From NCBI GenBank assembly GCA_963513935.1, contig OY740767.1, positions 77,917,360 through 77,981,359 on the forward strand: DNA of 64,000 nt, in the 5' to 3' direction. Shown here one piece after another: positions 41,059 through 52,303 of the stretch; within the stretch, counting starts at the first letter, position 1, and each line of letters starts with the position of its first letter. Origin of the DNA: Aphrophora alni. Taxonomy: Eukaryota; Arthropoda; Insecta; Hemiptera; Aphrophoridae. The notes below the pieces were generated by a model. It saw nothing but the letters and a program-made list of their open reading frames with translations, was not told the origin of the DNA and ran no database searches. A program made the translations under genes and the position numbers.

Positions 41059-43528
41059 AAATTTTTAAACCATAGTGTATATTCAAAATGGTTAGACTCA
41101 ACATATTTATAAACCATAGTGGATATTTAACATGGTTAGACTCAACAAATTTTTAAACCATAGTGGATATTCGACATGGTTAGACTAAACAAATTTTTAA
41201 CCATAATGGATATTCAACATGGTTAGACTCAATAAATTTTTAAACCATACTGAATATTCAACATGGTTAGACTCGCCATATTTTTAAACCATAGTGGATA
41301 TTCAACATGCATATACTCAACTTACTTTTTAACCATAGTGGATATTCAACATGGATAGACTCAATAAATTTTTAAACCATAGTGAATATTCAACATGGTT
41401 AGACTCGACATATTTTTAAACCATAGTGGATATTCAACATGCATATACTCAACTTACTTTTTAACCATAGTGGATATTCAACATGGATAGACTCAATAAA
41501 TTTTTAAACCATACTGAATATTCAACATGGTTAGACTCGCCATATTTTTAAACCATAGTGGATATTCAACATGCATATACTCAACTTACTTTTTAACCAT
41601 AGTGGATATTCAACATGCATAGACTGAACAAATTTTTAAACCAAAGTGAATATTCAACATGGTTAAACTCGACATATTTTTAAACCATAGTGGATATTCA
41701 ACATGCATAGACTGAACAAATTTTTAACCATAGTGGATATTCAACGTGGTTAGACTCAATAAATTTTTAAACCATACTGAATATTCAACATGGTTAGACT
41801 CGACATATTTTTAAACCATAGTGGATATTCAACATGCATATTATACTCAACTTACTTTTTAACCATAGTGGATATTCAACATGGTTAGACTCAATAAATT
41901 TTTAACCATAGTGGATATTCAACATGCATAGACTGAACAAATTTTTAAACCATAGTGAATATTCAACATGGTTAGACTCGACATATTTTTAAACCATAGT
42001 GGATATTCAACATGCATATACTCAACTTACTTTTTAACCATAGTGGATATTCAACATGGATAGACTCAATAAATTTTTAAACCATAGTGAATATTCAACA
42101 TGGTTAGACTCGACATATTTTTAAACCATAGTGGATATTCAACATGCATATACTCAACTTACTTTTTAACCATAGTGGATATTCAACATGGATAGACTCA
42201 ATAAATTTTTAAACCATACTGAATATTCAACATGGTTAGACTCGCCATATTTTTAAACCATAGTGGATATTCAACATGCATATACTCAACTTACTTTTTA
42301 ACCATAGTGGATATTCAACATGGTTAGACTCGACATATTTTTAAACCATAGTGGATATTCAACATGCATATACTCAACTTACTTTTTAACCATAGTGGAT
42401 ATTCAACATGGATAGACTCAATAAATTTTTAAACCATACTGAATATTCAACATGGTTAGACTCGCCATATTTTTAAACCATAGTGGATATTCAACATGCA
42501 TATACTCAACTTACTTTTTAACCATAGTGGATATTCAACATGCATAGACTGAACAAATTTTTAAACCAAAGTGAATATTCAACATGGTTAAACTCGACAT
42601 ATTTTTAAACCATAGTGGATATTCAACATGCATAGACTGAACAAATTTTTAACCATAGTGGATATTCAACGTGGTTAGACTCAATAAATTTTTAAACCAT
42701 ACTGAATATTCAACATGGTTAGACTCGACATATTTTTAAACCATAGTGGATATTCAACATGCATATTATACTCAACTTACTTTTTAACCATAGTGGATAT
42801 TCAACATGGTTAGACTCAATAAATTTTTAACCATAGTGGATATTCAACATGCATAGACTGAACAAATTTTTAAACCATAGTGAATATTCAACATGGTTAG
42901 ACTCGACATATTTTTAAACCATAGTGGATATTCAACATGCATATACTCAACTTACTTTTAAACCATAGTGGATATTCAACATGGTTAGACTGAATAAATT
43001 TTTAAACCATACTGAATATTCAACATGGTTAGACTCGACATATTTTTAAACCACAATGGATATTCAACATGCATAGACTGAACAAATTTTTAACCATAGT
43101 GGATATTCAACATGGTTAGACTCAACATATTTTTAAACCATAGTGCATATTCAACACGGTTTGACTTACATATTTTTAAACCATAGTGGATATTCAACAT
43201 GGTTAAACTTAACTTATTTTTAAACCATAGTGAATATTCAACATGGTTAGACTCAATACATTTTTAAACCATAGTGAATATTCAACATGGTTAGACTCAA
43301 CATATTTTTAAACCATAGTGGATTTTCAACATGGTTCTACTCGACATATTTTTAAACCATAGTGGGGCTATTCAACATGGTTAGACTCAACTTATTTTTA
43401 AACCATAGTGGATATTCAACATGGTTAGACACAACTTATTTTTAAACCATAGTGGATATTCAAAATGGTTAGACTTAACATATTTTTAAACCATAGTGGA
43501 TATTCAACATGGTTAGACTCGACATAAT
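41059..43528. repeat. Satellite array: about 56 copies of a 44 bp monomer with higher-order structure
   Basis: The monomer is 44 bp (some copies 43 or 47): TTTTTAAACCATAGTGG, ATATTCAACATGG, TTAGACTCGACATA. The first two-thirds is nearly invariant across the array, while the last 14-16 bases fall into recurring classes (TTAGACTCGACATA, CATATACTCAACTTAC, ATAGACTCAATAAA, CATAGACTGAACAAA). Three classes repeat in fixed order as a trimer of about 131 bp in several places. On top of this, about 41385-42030 recurs almost unchanged at 42310-42955, a shift of 925 bp or 21 monomers. Both ends of the array contain more divergent single-class monomers, as expected when unequal exchange homogenises the centre. 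The array is non-coding; monomer reading frames are interrupted. Confidence 0.97.
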
Positions 43529-45048
43529 TTTTTCGTTTCTGTTTATTACAAATTACATTTTGAAGATTTCATTTTTCATATATATTTTATATTGAACAAT
43601 TTCAATTTTTTTTAAATTACTATAATTTCAAATTTTACTAAGAGGAGTGTTATATGTACACTTAACAAGATCAATATATTTTTAATGTTTTATATAAAAT
43701 ACTATTGTATCAGCTACAAAACAAACAATTTAATGGAAAAAATAAAAAATAAAGTATTTTTCAACTAAAGTTATGCACTAAACACAACGTTAATTACAAA
43801 CATTTAAAAAATATTTCTGCTTAGGCTTGACCTAAAAGTTGTAATGTTGTTTTATCTATGTGAAAAACTTAGGGATGGAAACTTTAAAAGCCACTGAGTC
43901 AATTCTAGTGCATACCTATGGCAATAACCTGAATAAATTGAATCATTTGTTGCAACAAAGGGTTTTTTCAGTTATAATTAAAGAATAAAAAACTCAAAAT
44001 ATACGTATTATAATGTGGAAAAAATTCTTAAAGCCCATCATCAAGACATAGACCACATAAAACGTTACAAATCCCTGTCTGTTTCATATCTATCATATGA
44101 AAATATTTCATTGCAGCTAAAAGTATTAAACACGTTCCTACCAATCGTCATCTATAGTTGATGCCAAAGTGTTTCTATATGACCGATCCATTAGACCTGA
44201 CTTTCACCACAGACTGAGCATATCTGAGACTAATGTTACCAACAGACCAAACTTTTTAATTTACTTTTAAGATAAATTAGTGTCTAAATACATTAGTTTA
44301 GGTGAATTTTGGTAAAACAAATCTCATTTCAACTTTTTTTAACATGTTATTTTCTTCGTCAACTATAATTTATCTCGGTCTATAGCATATTTTATATTCC
44401 ATATAAATATGTAAATTTGGGTTTAGGCCGACATTAAAATTAATTATTTGTAAAGGAATTTGAGGTAAACACAATCAAATATAACATGGTAATACAAATT
44501 ATGTGTTTTTACAAAGTCTAAAAATACAAACAATACCATTCAGTTCGACTAGGAGACTGTTGACTAATGTGCTCGAGTTTAGGTATAAGCAAAATTTGCC
44601 AACTTACAAGGGGAAAGTTATCCCACACACGGACCACGTGTCCAGTGTAGTTGACCGACAAACAAAAACTAAGTCGATATAATAAACCGCAATCAGTGTA
44701 TAGTTCAAAAGTATTGCCCATTGCTATGAATAAATTTTTACTACCGAAATGTAATGTTGGGAAATTTTAAATACTATATTAATTTCAAAAAATTAATTTT
44801 AAATACTAAGTGGTAGGCGCAACGTAGATGCGTGAGACAAGACCTATATTAATTAGTTCAGAAGAAGATATCGCTTGCAACTCCTTGTTGCAGGAGCAGC
44901 TATCAGTACACGCTTGAATGCAGCATGTTTCTTATTATTATTTCAGTTTCGAGTAGGTAACAGAAGAAGATTATGCATGTAGAGTTATCCCATATTAAAA
45001 TAACTAACAAGGTAATCCCCTCCTTCACCTACACAACACTCCAATTAG
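43529..45048. other. Right flank of the satellite; no gene supported
   Basis: AT-rich. A less AT-rich stretch at about 44540-44720 carries open frames on both strands (67 codons on the minus strand) with no recognisable family. Confidence 0.4.
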
Positions 45049-45165
45049 GGATTCTGCATGATCTGTCGCGAGGTTTTTTCCTCCCTGCACTCTGTCCCTG
45101 CTAATGAATTTGAGTATCTCTTCGCGCGGTACATAAAGTACTGCTTTTTTCCACTTTCCAAGCTG
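45049..45165 (+). CDS. Exon-like open frame of 39 codons, unrecognised protein
   Basis: Preceded by a pyrimidine-rich tract (CCCCTCCTTCACCTACACAA) ending in AATTAG and followed by a strong donor, CTG/GTAAGTTC. Its length is exactly 39 codons (phase 0 to 0). The frame is fully open and reads GFCMICREVFSSLHSVPANE then FEYLFARYIKYCFFPLSKL, with a C-x-x-C pair at its start. Without splicing it would continue to a TGA at about 45223. GC is clearly higher than the flanks. I do not recognise the family, and no neighbouring exons were matched. It could be an internal exon of an uncharacterised gene or a piece of a DNA transposon. Confidence 0.3.
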
Positions 45166-46049
45166 GTAAGTTCTTTACAGGGTAAACCATTCCTGAATCC
45201 TTCTCCTACAATAGAGGTATTGTGAAATTGAAATTTGAAATGGGAATATTGCAGTGAAATGAAATTTATTTAAAATAATATTGGTATATAATAAAATTCA
45301 ATATTCTTATTGTAACACAAAATCCATACCATAGTTTTCACATTCCATATACTTGAAAAAAATTTTAATAACCATTTATTAGTAAATAGTACTGGATTCT
45401 TACGCTAAGCGCGCGAAGTAAGACTTATATCTTTCAATTGCCGCCCCCCTCTCCAAATTACTCAAGGTCACAACTCCTTCCAATTTTAACATAGAGAGTT
45501 GAGATGACTCCTCTAGTAAAAAAAAGTACCATGAATTTAACCCACTGCTCAGTGCTCATATTGAATTCTACCTTTTATTTTACAACAACATATTACGCTA
45601 ACTGTCGGTGCAATGTACAACTACTAACACAGTGTGTTTAAAATAAACAAACGGTATTATATAGTAATGCACAACTTAGTGTTCTATTGGCAACATTATT
45701 TATCTAATAAGAAATATTGAAATTAATAAAATAGTTCCAAAATTTTAAAAATCAAATTAATTGTGTTACAACTAAATTAATCTATAACTTTGACATGTTA
45801 TTAATACTTTAAACAACATTCCATTAAGACAAATTTAATTTTGCCTGTAGACAAATTAAATCTGTAACTATGTAAAACTAAGGTAATCAATGAATTTAGG
45901 ACATTATAAAGTATGATTGCATTTCATATATTTATTTATATAAAATACTACAGTAAATATCTCAATTTAATAAAAAAACATTACCCCATTTATATCAATG
46001 ATTCTGAAGCAACATATTGCGCTACCTATTGGTGCACCATACAAATACT
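45166..46049. other. Intergenic; diverged local duplication
   Basis: A motif group around CAACATATTACGCTAACTGT ... CAGTGTGTTTA at about 45585-45640 reappears in altered form at about 46010-46048 and 46250-46300, on either side of the element at 46050-46248. So that element seems to have inserted into one copy of a local duplication. No gene seen. Confidence 0.4.
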
Positions 46050-46248
46050 AATAATAATTCGAATTTGCCCCTAACCACAATCACAAGAAACTTAATAAAA
46101 CACAATTATTCTGGTTAATTGTTCTTTATTAATTATTTCCGCTTAATGCCCTTGTTCTTTATTAATTATTTCCACTTAATGCCCTTGTTCTTTATTAATT
46201 ATTTCCACTTAATGCCCTAATTGTTAGGGGCAAATTCGAATTATTATT
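46050..46248. mobile_element. 199 bp element: 26 bp perfect inverted ends enclosing a 33 bp x 3 minisatellite
   Basis: The ends 46050-46075 and 46223-46248 are exact reverse complements over 26 bp (containing TTCGAATTTGCCCCTAAC). Between them, three copies of a 33 bp unit (46119-46151, 46152-46184, 46185-46217; starting TTGTTCTTTATTAATT) differ at a single base (G/A). Likely a small non-autonomous inverted-repeat element whose interior expanded as a tandem repeat. Target-site duplication not established. Confidence 0.75.
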
Positions 46249-48199
46249 GTGAATTTCACCACAGTGCTCAACAAGATTGTATACAAATACTACCACAGTG
46301 TGTTTACTTCAAACCACATTTATGTAGTAAGAAACTAAAATAAGAGTTTTACGTAGACTGTCAATGTCGTGTAACTTAAAATTGCATAAATAAAAGTGTT
46401 AAAATGTTTTAAATAGCCTAGTACATTAAATAAAATGTATAAAAGACACACAAAAATAATATAAGATCTAAAAATTCAACTTTGTTTAAATGTTCTCATT
46501 GTTTTTACTAATCTTATTTTCAATTATTAGTCTATTAATTATTAGTTACAATTTATCTAGAACGAGCTAGACGTTAGCTCAGAAAATTCACCATGTAGTT
46601 GCTATGTTATTGGAAATTTCAATATGAATGATTATAAGAGCAGAGTTTTCCAATGCTGAAATGTAATTCATTGCGTGATGTGGTACATTTAAAATTTATA
46701 ATAATGCAAAAATTTAGTTAAGAGAAAAATGTTATTATTACACTTATAAAAGAAATCTAATTTATTACTTGGGATGAATTTACTATCACTTGTTGAGCGT
46801 CATTTTGTGATAAAAGCACAAACACTTCTTAAATTTACTCTTTTTAACCTTGGGTCGTGAATTACGGGAAAATGTACTAGATACCCTAAATGATCATGGA
46901 AAACCTCTGAAATAAAACATACATTTATTAACAAGTTCTAATTATATTTGAAATATACAAAATCTAGTCAAGCCGTTTTGCTTAACTTTCTCTGAATTAC
47001 GTACAGTAAACTACAGTTTCATAAATATTAGTTCTTGTTACAAGTATTCTTTACGATCAAATTCAAAATTAAAGTTCACACAATTCAGATAGCTATTAAT
47101 TAACCTATGCCTTCCATTACGTTACGACGCCATAGTTTAAACTGATTACCTCTACTTTTTTAAGACATAAATTACCAATTATAATGTTCTTTTAACACTA
47201 TACCAAGCCGTAACTTAAATAAAAGTATCAAATTATAGAATATGCACTGATCGTTGTACTAGATGTTCAGGCACAGCCTTGATGATCTAACCGTCTACAT
47301 GACGCTCTGTTCAATATTAATGGCGAGTCCCTTCATAGAACGGCTTGTGCATTCTCCCACTACTTCTACCTATCTACGCAGTCCATTTATTACAACTTCA
47401 TTTCTGATCATTTTACAAAATAATTTTCTCTTAATTTTATTAAACATACCAATTTAGTTAATTTTGTTATAATTATTTTAATTGTGAAATTCATAACTAA
47501 TATTTTTTTATAAATTTTCCAAATAACACACATACTTAGTTCTATAAGTTGAACCATTCTGAAATCCTGTCTGTTTGTCTACATTCAAATTTTTATTATC
47601 GTTCTTTGAACGCAAATAATCCATGCAATAAAACATTTTACAATTTTATTACATTTTTTATGGATTATTCATGTTACCTGTAATTAATTTCATTTCTCTC
47701 AATCAAATGTATCAAACATAAAGATATCAAAATTGTGAACGTTACATGTTGTTGATCTTTAGTCTCATGAAACTACATTGGAACCATAGTGGGGAGTGGA
47801 TATACTGCCATTGACATGTATATAACACGTACACTTTGCAATTTTAAGCCCTCAACTACATTGAGCCTGCTATTTCTGAGTGTGACCTCAATTTATTGAG
47901 TTAACACTAATTATTTGTATTCAACTGAAAGTGTGAGTAGAATTATTTGCTGTTGGAAAGTTCATTCACCAAATTCGCGCCCTCTCTTTATTTTGGGTCG
48001 AGTTTGCATTTTTTTAAACAAAATTGTAGTGGACACTTGAAAATATTATAACATGAGTGGGTACTCACTTTTATTCAATTTACTTATTATAATCATAAGT
48101 CACCTCCATTGTAGTGATGTGTACCATCTATTGAATTTACTATTGATTATTTTTATATTCTTTGTTGTACAATGGAAAGTAATAATTCGTGAAAAACGC
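46249..48199. other. Intergenic; no gene supported
   Basis: AT-rich, with a less AT-rich patch at about 47255-47395. A 64-codon plus-strand frame overlies the patch but has no recognisable domain or splice support. Confidence 0.4.
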
Positions 48200-48695
48200 C
48201 TAAAATATAATAGTAGAAATACTAAATTACTGGATAGGAAACTTATGGTCAGCCCACATAAACTACACTCTTAAAAAGCAAACTTAAAACTCTTCCAGCT
48301 GTGTCCATTGCTCAACAAAACAAGTTCTCTCTCATTTAGAACTGCCACCGTTTTATAAAGGCAACTACAAATGCAGTTCCCGCCTGGGGGTTACGATTGG
48401 GACATCCACAACTGAAGACTACAACTACTCTAAAACAAGGTGTTGAGAATAGTAACAGAAGCACCAAACTTAGAACAATACACAAAAACTTGAATGTGTT
48501 TTTCTAGAACAACACACCCACCATTTTAGCAGTGTACCTTTACAAGGAGGCTCACTCACACCCCACAGCTACACTAATTTCCTCATTTTTATCAGTTACA
48601 AAAACATCTGATAAACACAGACGACTGCTGACCCTAACCAATGACAGACCTCCTGCTGGCCCTGTAACGACCACCATAACCTTATTACTGTTTAA
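48200..48695 (+). mobile_element. Decayed Jockey-like LINE, 3' part of the reverse transcriptase region
   Basis: Plus strand, read across three frames. LLDRKLMVSPHKLHS (the LD-RKL-W-PH block) is followed after a stop by KANLKLFQLCPLLNKTSS. Then come ATTNAVPAWG and, in another frame, NKVLRIVTEAPNLEQYT. Finally IHKNLNV, YLYKEAHSH and SVTKTSDKHRR close the region. The order and spacing match the C-terminal region that follows the RT domain in Jockey-clade elements. Multiple stops and frame changes show it is long dead. It is a different family from the element at 23873-25389, which has its own version of each block. The less AT-rich composition sets it apart from the flanks. No poly(A) tail or target duplication recognised. 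Confidence 0.7.
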
Positions 48696-49177
48696 CCTTA
48701 ATGCCTAAATTTGCTGGATATGAAATTATACGATTGTTTCAAGATAACCAACACAACTGTTCAACTCATTTTTAGTAATATCTGTGTTAAGATTTAGATA
48801 ATGAGATTAAAATCTAAGATACTTGTTAGTAATAATACAGTTTTTTTGAATAATTACCCTACATCAGAAAACTCAGATCAAAAAATTGTCTGTGTCACTT
48901 GGTTGAGTTTTGAAGAAACAAGGCAATTTCCACTGCTATCGGTTTACCCTAAGTTAAAGACTAATGTAGAAGGTGAATTGTTTAATTAAAAACATAATCA
49001 TATATCATGATAATTGTAAAACCATGGTTTCCTAACCTAAGCCAATGCACTTTGGAAAAAAAATGAGTAATTAAAATGGTTTACGTTTAATAAAACCAAG
49101 AAAATATAATATACTACGTAAAGAGTTTTTTATTTGTAAATATGAGGAAAAGAAACACACTTTTACAAGACATCATA
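48696..49177. other. Flank of the LINE relic; no gene seen
   Basis: Probably includes the 3' untranslated part of the LINE for some distance. Short frames only. Confidence 0.4.
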
Positions 49178-49351
49178 TTACCACTCCTCATGTGTTATCA
49201 TTATAGCGGACGCAATGTTCGTTTCGTTATTGTACAGTATACAGGTTGTATCAGCATTATCTTCGACAAGTTCATCGAACCGGAAAATCTTTTGGAACAG
49301 TTTCAAGATATCACTTGATTTAAGCACCAGTTTAAATCTATGTTGAACCAT
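49178..49351 (-). CDS. 57-codon open frame, unrecognised protein
   Basis: From ATG at 49351 to TAA at 49178. The translation starts MVQHRFKLVLKSSDILKLF, continues QKIFRFDELVEDNADTTC and ends in MITHEEW. Composition is balanced and acidic/hydrophobic, unlike the Asn/Ile/Phe/Tyr-rich junk frames around it, and GC is higher. A donor-like GTAATA overlaps the end (GAGTG/GTAATATG), so this might be an exon that continues rather than a complete small protein. In-frame stop just upstream (three codons before the ATG). No family recognised, so no function is proposed. It may be a gene fragment or mobile-element remnant. Confidence 0.3.
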   Translation of the reverse strand: MVQHRFKLVLKSSDILKLFQKIFRFDELVEDNADTTCILYNNETNIASAIMITHEEW

Positions 49352-50205
49352 AATTTGACATTAATGTAACTAAAAATTCCTTAATTTTAGTCTAAATATT
49401 CATATCATGATTTTTCACCAAATGTATCAACCCTACCATTAGAACGAAAAATATTGTTGGCTATTTGATGAAATTTGAATATAAAACCATGAAATTACAA
49501 CTTTAAAACTGAGAAGGGAAAATTAGTATTATTATTAAAAGATAACTATGTTAAAAATATGTAACAGTGATAATTTCATCATCAAATTGATTTAGTTTTC
49601 AGTTATCGTAACCGATAAACTACCCTTAACAATTTTATTTTATTTTTTTGTAATAGAAAACTTTATTTATCTCAAGTTAGGCAACGCGAGAGTTTTTCTT
49701 ATTGAATATTAGGTAAATATTTAAAAGTATTTAATTTATATAATTTTGTTTAATAACAGTAATCAGTTTAAATAATAACACACAATTGAAGAAAAATAAT
49801 ACAAGTTTAAGAATAATACAGTAAAAAAAAAAGTTATACTTTATAGCCTTTAAACTACAATTACAAATAAAATTTCTATATTGTATAATATGTAAACAAT
49901 GAAAAGTATACTTCAAATAAAAGTGGTTCAATTTAAATTGATATGATGATAATTTTCGTAGTGCAAGGTAGGCTTAACATACAAGAATGGTTGAGATACA
50001 GCACTATAGCTATCTACAGTGATAACATATATTATTAGAATAGGAGTTATATAAGATGAATTATGAAATAATCATTTAACTATACGACTGCATTACTGTA
50101 CTTATCATAATAAAAAAAAAAAGAATTATTACAAAATATATAAATATTTAAAAAATATTGCTCTCATATTTTCATATTTTATAAACAATAACAGTATAAA
50201 ATTAT

Positions 50206-50268
<63 letters not shown>

Positions 50269-51239
50269 CTCAAACATCATTTTCAGAGCACAACGGAATT
50301 GATACAACATGGGACGTCGGATTTCACTAAGGCGTTACAGAAAACGGGACAAAAGCTTATGTGCCCCTCCCTAGTGTTTAAATGAGCTGTCATACCTTTC
50401 TTTATATTCTAAAGAAAATCGTAGTACAAAAATCCAACATTTGAGATGATGGTAGCACTTCAAACACAAATAAATAACATAACAAATATTTTCTTAATAA
50501 TTAATTAATTTGTTTAATTAAACACAATAATATTTAGAAGTAACTTAAGTATTATCATTTTTACTATTATTTTCCTCCACGTTAATCATACAAATTTCAA
50601 AACATAAATGAGCATTTTAGTTTAGGTTTGTAAATTTCATCAACTATAAAATGACAAATGACGCATGTTTATTTTGCCAATGGAATGAAATATATGATGA
50701 TAAAAAGAAAGAACTAAACAACTTTTTTATTTTTCTGTCTTAGAAACAACGCAAGGTTTAAATAAGTATTTAGTTTTCATAACTTTAAACTGAACCAAAA
50801 ATATTCAATTTTTTTGAAGACGTCAATAAAACAGTGTTGTCAAATATAAATTTAAACTTCATTGTTTATGATGATACCAAGACTTAGTTGCGTATTGAAA
50901 TATTTATTTTCATACCTTCTCATGTTAAAAACATGATCTCTACCTTTATTGTAGGTACATAGTGGAGGAAAGCGTTTAAAAAAATATAAATACAATATTG
51001 AGATGAAGGTTCTATCCACCATCTTCATAATCTCTGCTACCTACCTAATACCAAGTTTACAATTTTCTCTCCTAATAAATTAATATATTGTCAGAGATAT
51101 CTATTATATTAGAGACATAAAATTAACATTAATAAAAAATAAGTTACAGCAATGCAGAATACGTTTAAAATTACAATAATCACACGTGGTAGACACTAAA
51201 ATTATCCAACTTGAAGTTTCTAAGGAAATTATCAAACTA
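49352..51239. other. Intergenic with a (TA)n tract
   Basis: (TA)n at about 50209-50263. The segment 50280-50370 is less AT-rich. No gene seen. Confidence 0.5.
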
Positions 51240-51641
51240 TACAGATATCCTGAGAACGGGCCTCTATGAACTCAAAGAGTTTTCACTGTAAAATACATCA
51301 TTTGCAAAAAAAAAGGAACATCTAATAAGAAAAAGCCGAAGAATCTACAAATCTAGAGGATATACAAAACTAATTTGAAATGTAATAAGAAAGAGGAAAC
51401 GCTTGAAAACTCGTGGTCAATCTTTCGACAATACTAAAAAAACCAACCAGACGTAAAAACAAGGCTATTTCAAAATAAACTGTGTTAAGATTTAAAATTT
51501 AAACAAGTTTATAAATCAAAGTAATGAGTGTATTTCAAAGGCAAGATAAGCCATAAAAAGCATTACGAAAACAACTGTTAAGTGTTATGTGTTAAGTGAA
51601 AATTCAGAAATTAAATCAATAATAATTACCGATAAAGAAAG
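51240..51641 (+). other. Purine-leaning leader-like block
   Basis: A-rich, purine-leaning plus strand with AAGTGTTATGTGTTAAGTG-type motifs just before the ATG at 51642. This texture is common in insect 5' untranslated leaders. No core promoter was identified with confidence. Confidence 0.3.
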
Positions 51642-51693
51642 ATGAAAGGTGTGAGTCAAGTCAAACGTAAAAGTGCTACGAACGGAAACACAG
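51642..51693 (+). CDS. Possible first coding exon with consensus donor
   Basis: ATG at 51642 opens 17 codons plus one base, MKGVSQVKRKSATNGNT, ending at ACAG/GTGAGT, an essentially perfect splice donor. The basic, polar N-terminus would fit a nuclear or cytosolic protein but is far too short to classify. If real, the next exon is beyond a long intron, perhaps outside the window. Readthrough would meet TAG within the intron (GTGAGTAG), so the frame only makes sense if spliced. The donor and leader-like upstream texture are the only support. Confidence 0.25.
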
Positions 51694-52220
51694 GTGAGTA
51701 GTTTAAAACATTCATGTAAGGGAAATCTTATATTGAATTCAATTAATTAAAACTAAAACTAAAACAAACTTATTATTTAAAGTTTAAATTTGTTTTTAAA
51801 TGATATGATCAATAATTAAAGTAATTAAATTGTTTTGTAAAGAAAACCAAAGCCGAGGCAATAAATTGCATGTTAGTTATTTAGAGTTTTAGCTTGTTTT
51901 TCTTTGTGAAGAAAAATCAAGATTTCATTAGCCAAAACAAAAGAAAATTATAATCTGGGTAAAATAATTGTTGATGTCCTAGAAAGAATATTAGAGAAAG
52001 TTTTGAATTAATTGTATCAAATAAAAATTAATTGTAGCCCAATAAAAATTAGGTTAAGAAATGTGTGCAGAGTGAATGAAGTATAGCTAATAAAATTAGG
52101 TTATTAAATGTAATTGTTTTTTTTTTCTAAAATCAAAATATTATATTAAAGTATTATTTGAAAGGTAAAAGTTGTGTTATGCGTTTTATTTAAATATGAG
52201 CTGAGTTAAGTTATGTTATA
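51694..52220. other. No gene seen
   Basis: AT-rich DNA between the possible first exon and the tRNA-Lys-like direct repeats. It would be intron if the exon is real. Confidence 0.4.
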
Positions 52221-52303
52221 CTTTGACGCCCAATCATAGGGGCTAGTTATTGTAAGAGTTGTTGTTATATTATTTTTGACGCCCAATCGTAGGGGCTAGT
52301 AAT
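52221..52303 (+). repeat. Two direct copies of a tRNA-Lys primer-binding-site-like motif
   Basis: CTTTGACGCCCAATCATAGG (52221-52240) and TTTTGACGCCCAATCGTAGG (52274-52293), each followed by GGCTAGT, 53 bp apart. The motif resembles the complement of an animal tRNA-Lys 3' end (TGGCGCCCAACGTGGGGC), which LTR retroelements use as primer-binding site, with a G-to-A change and two extra bases. It may mark the leader of a decayed LTR element, duplicated in tandem. No LTR pair or gag/pol was recognised beside it. Confidence 0.45.

Noticed and set aside
41059..43528. CRISPR-like array
   Set aside because: The units are contiguous 44 bp satellite monomers with class variants, not identical repeats separated by unique spacers, and the genome is eukaryotic.
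48053..48199. Hydrophobic start of a 73-codon frame, possible membrane protein
   Set aside because: The downstream part of the frame belongs to the LINE relic; the hydrophobic start is T-rich noise.
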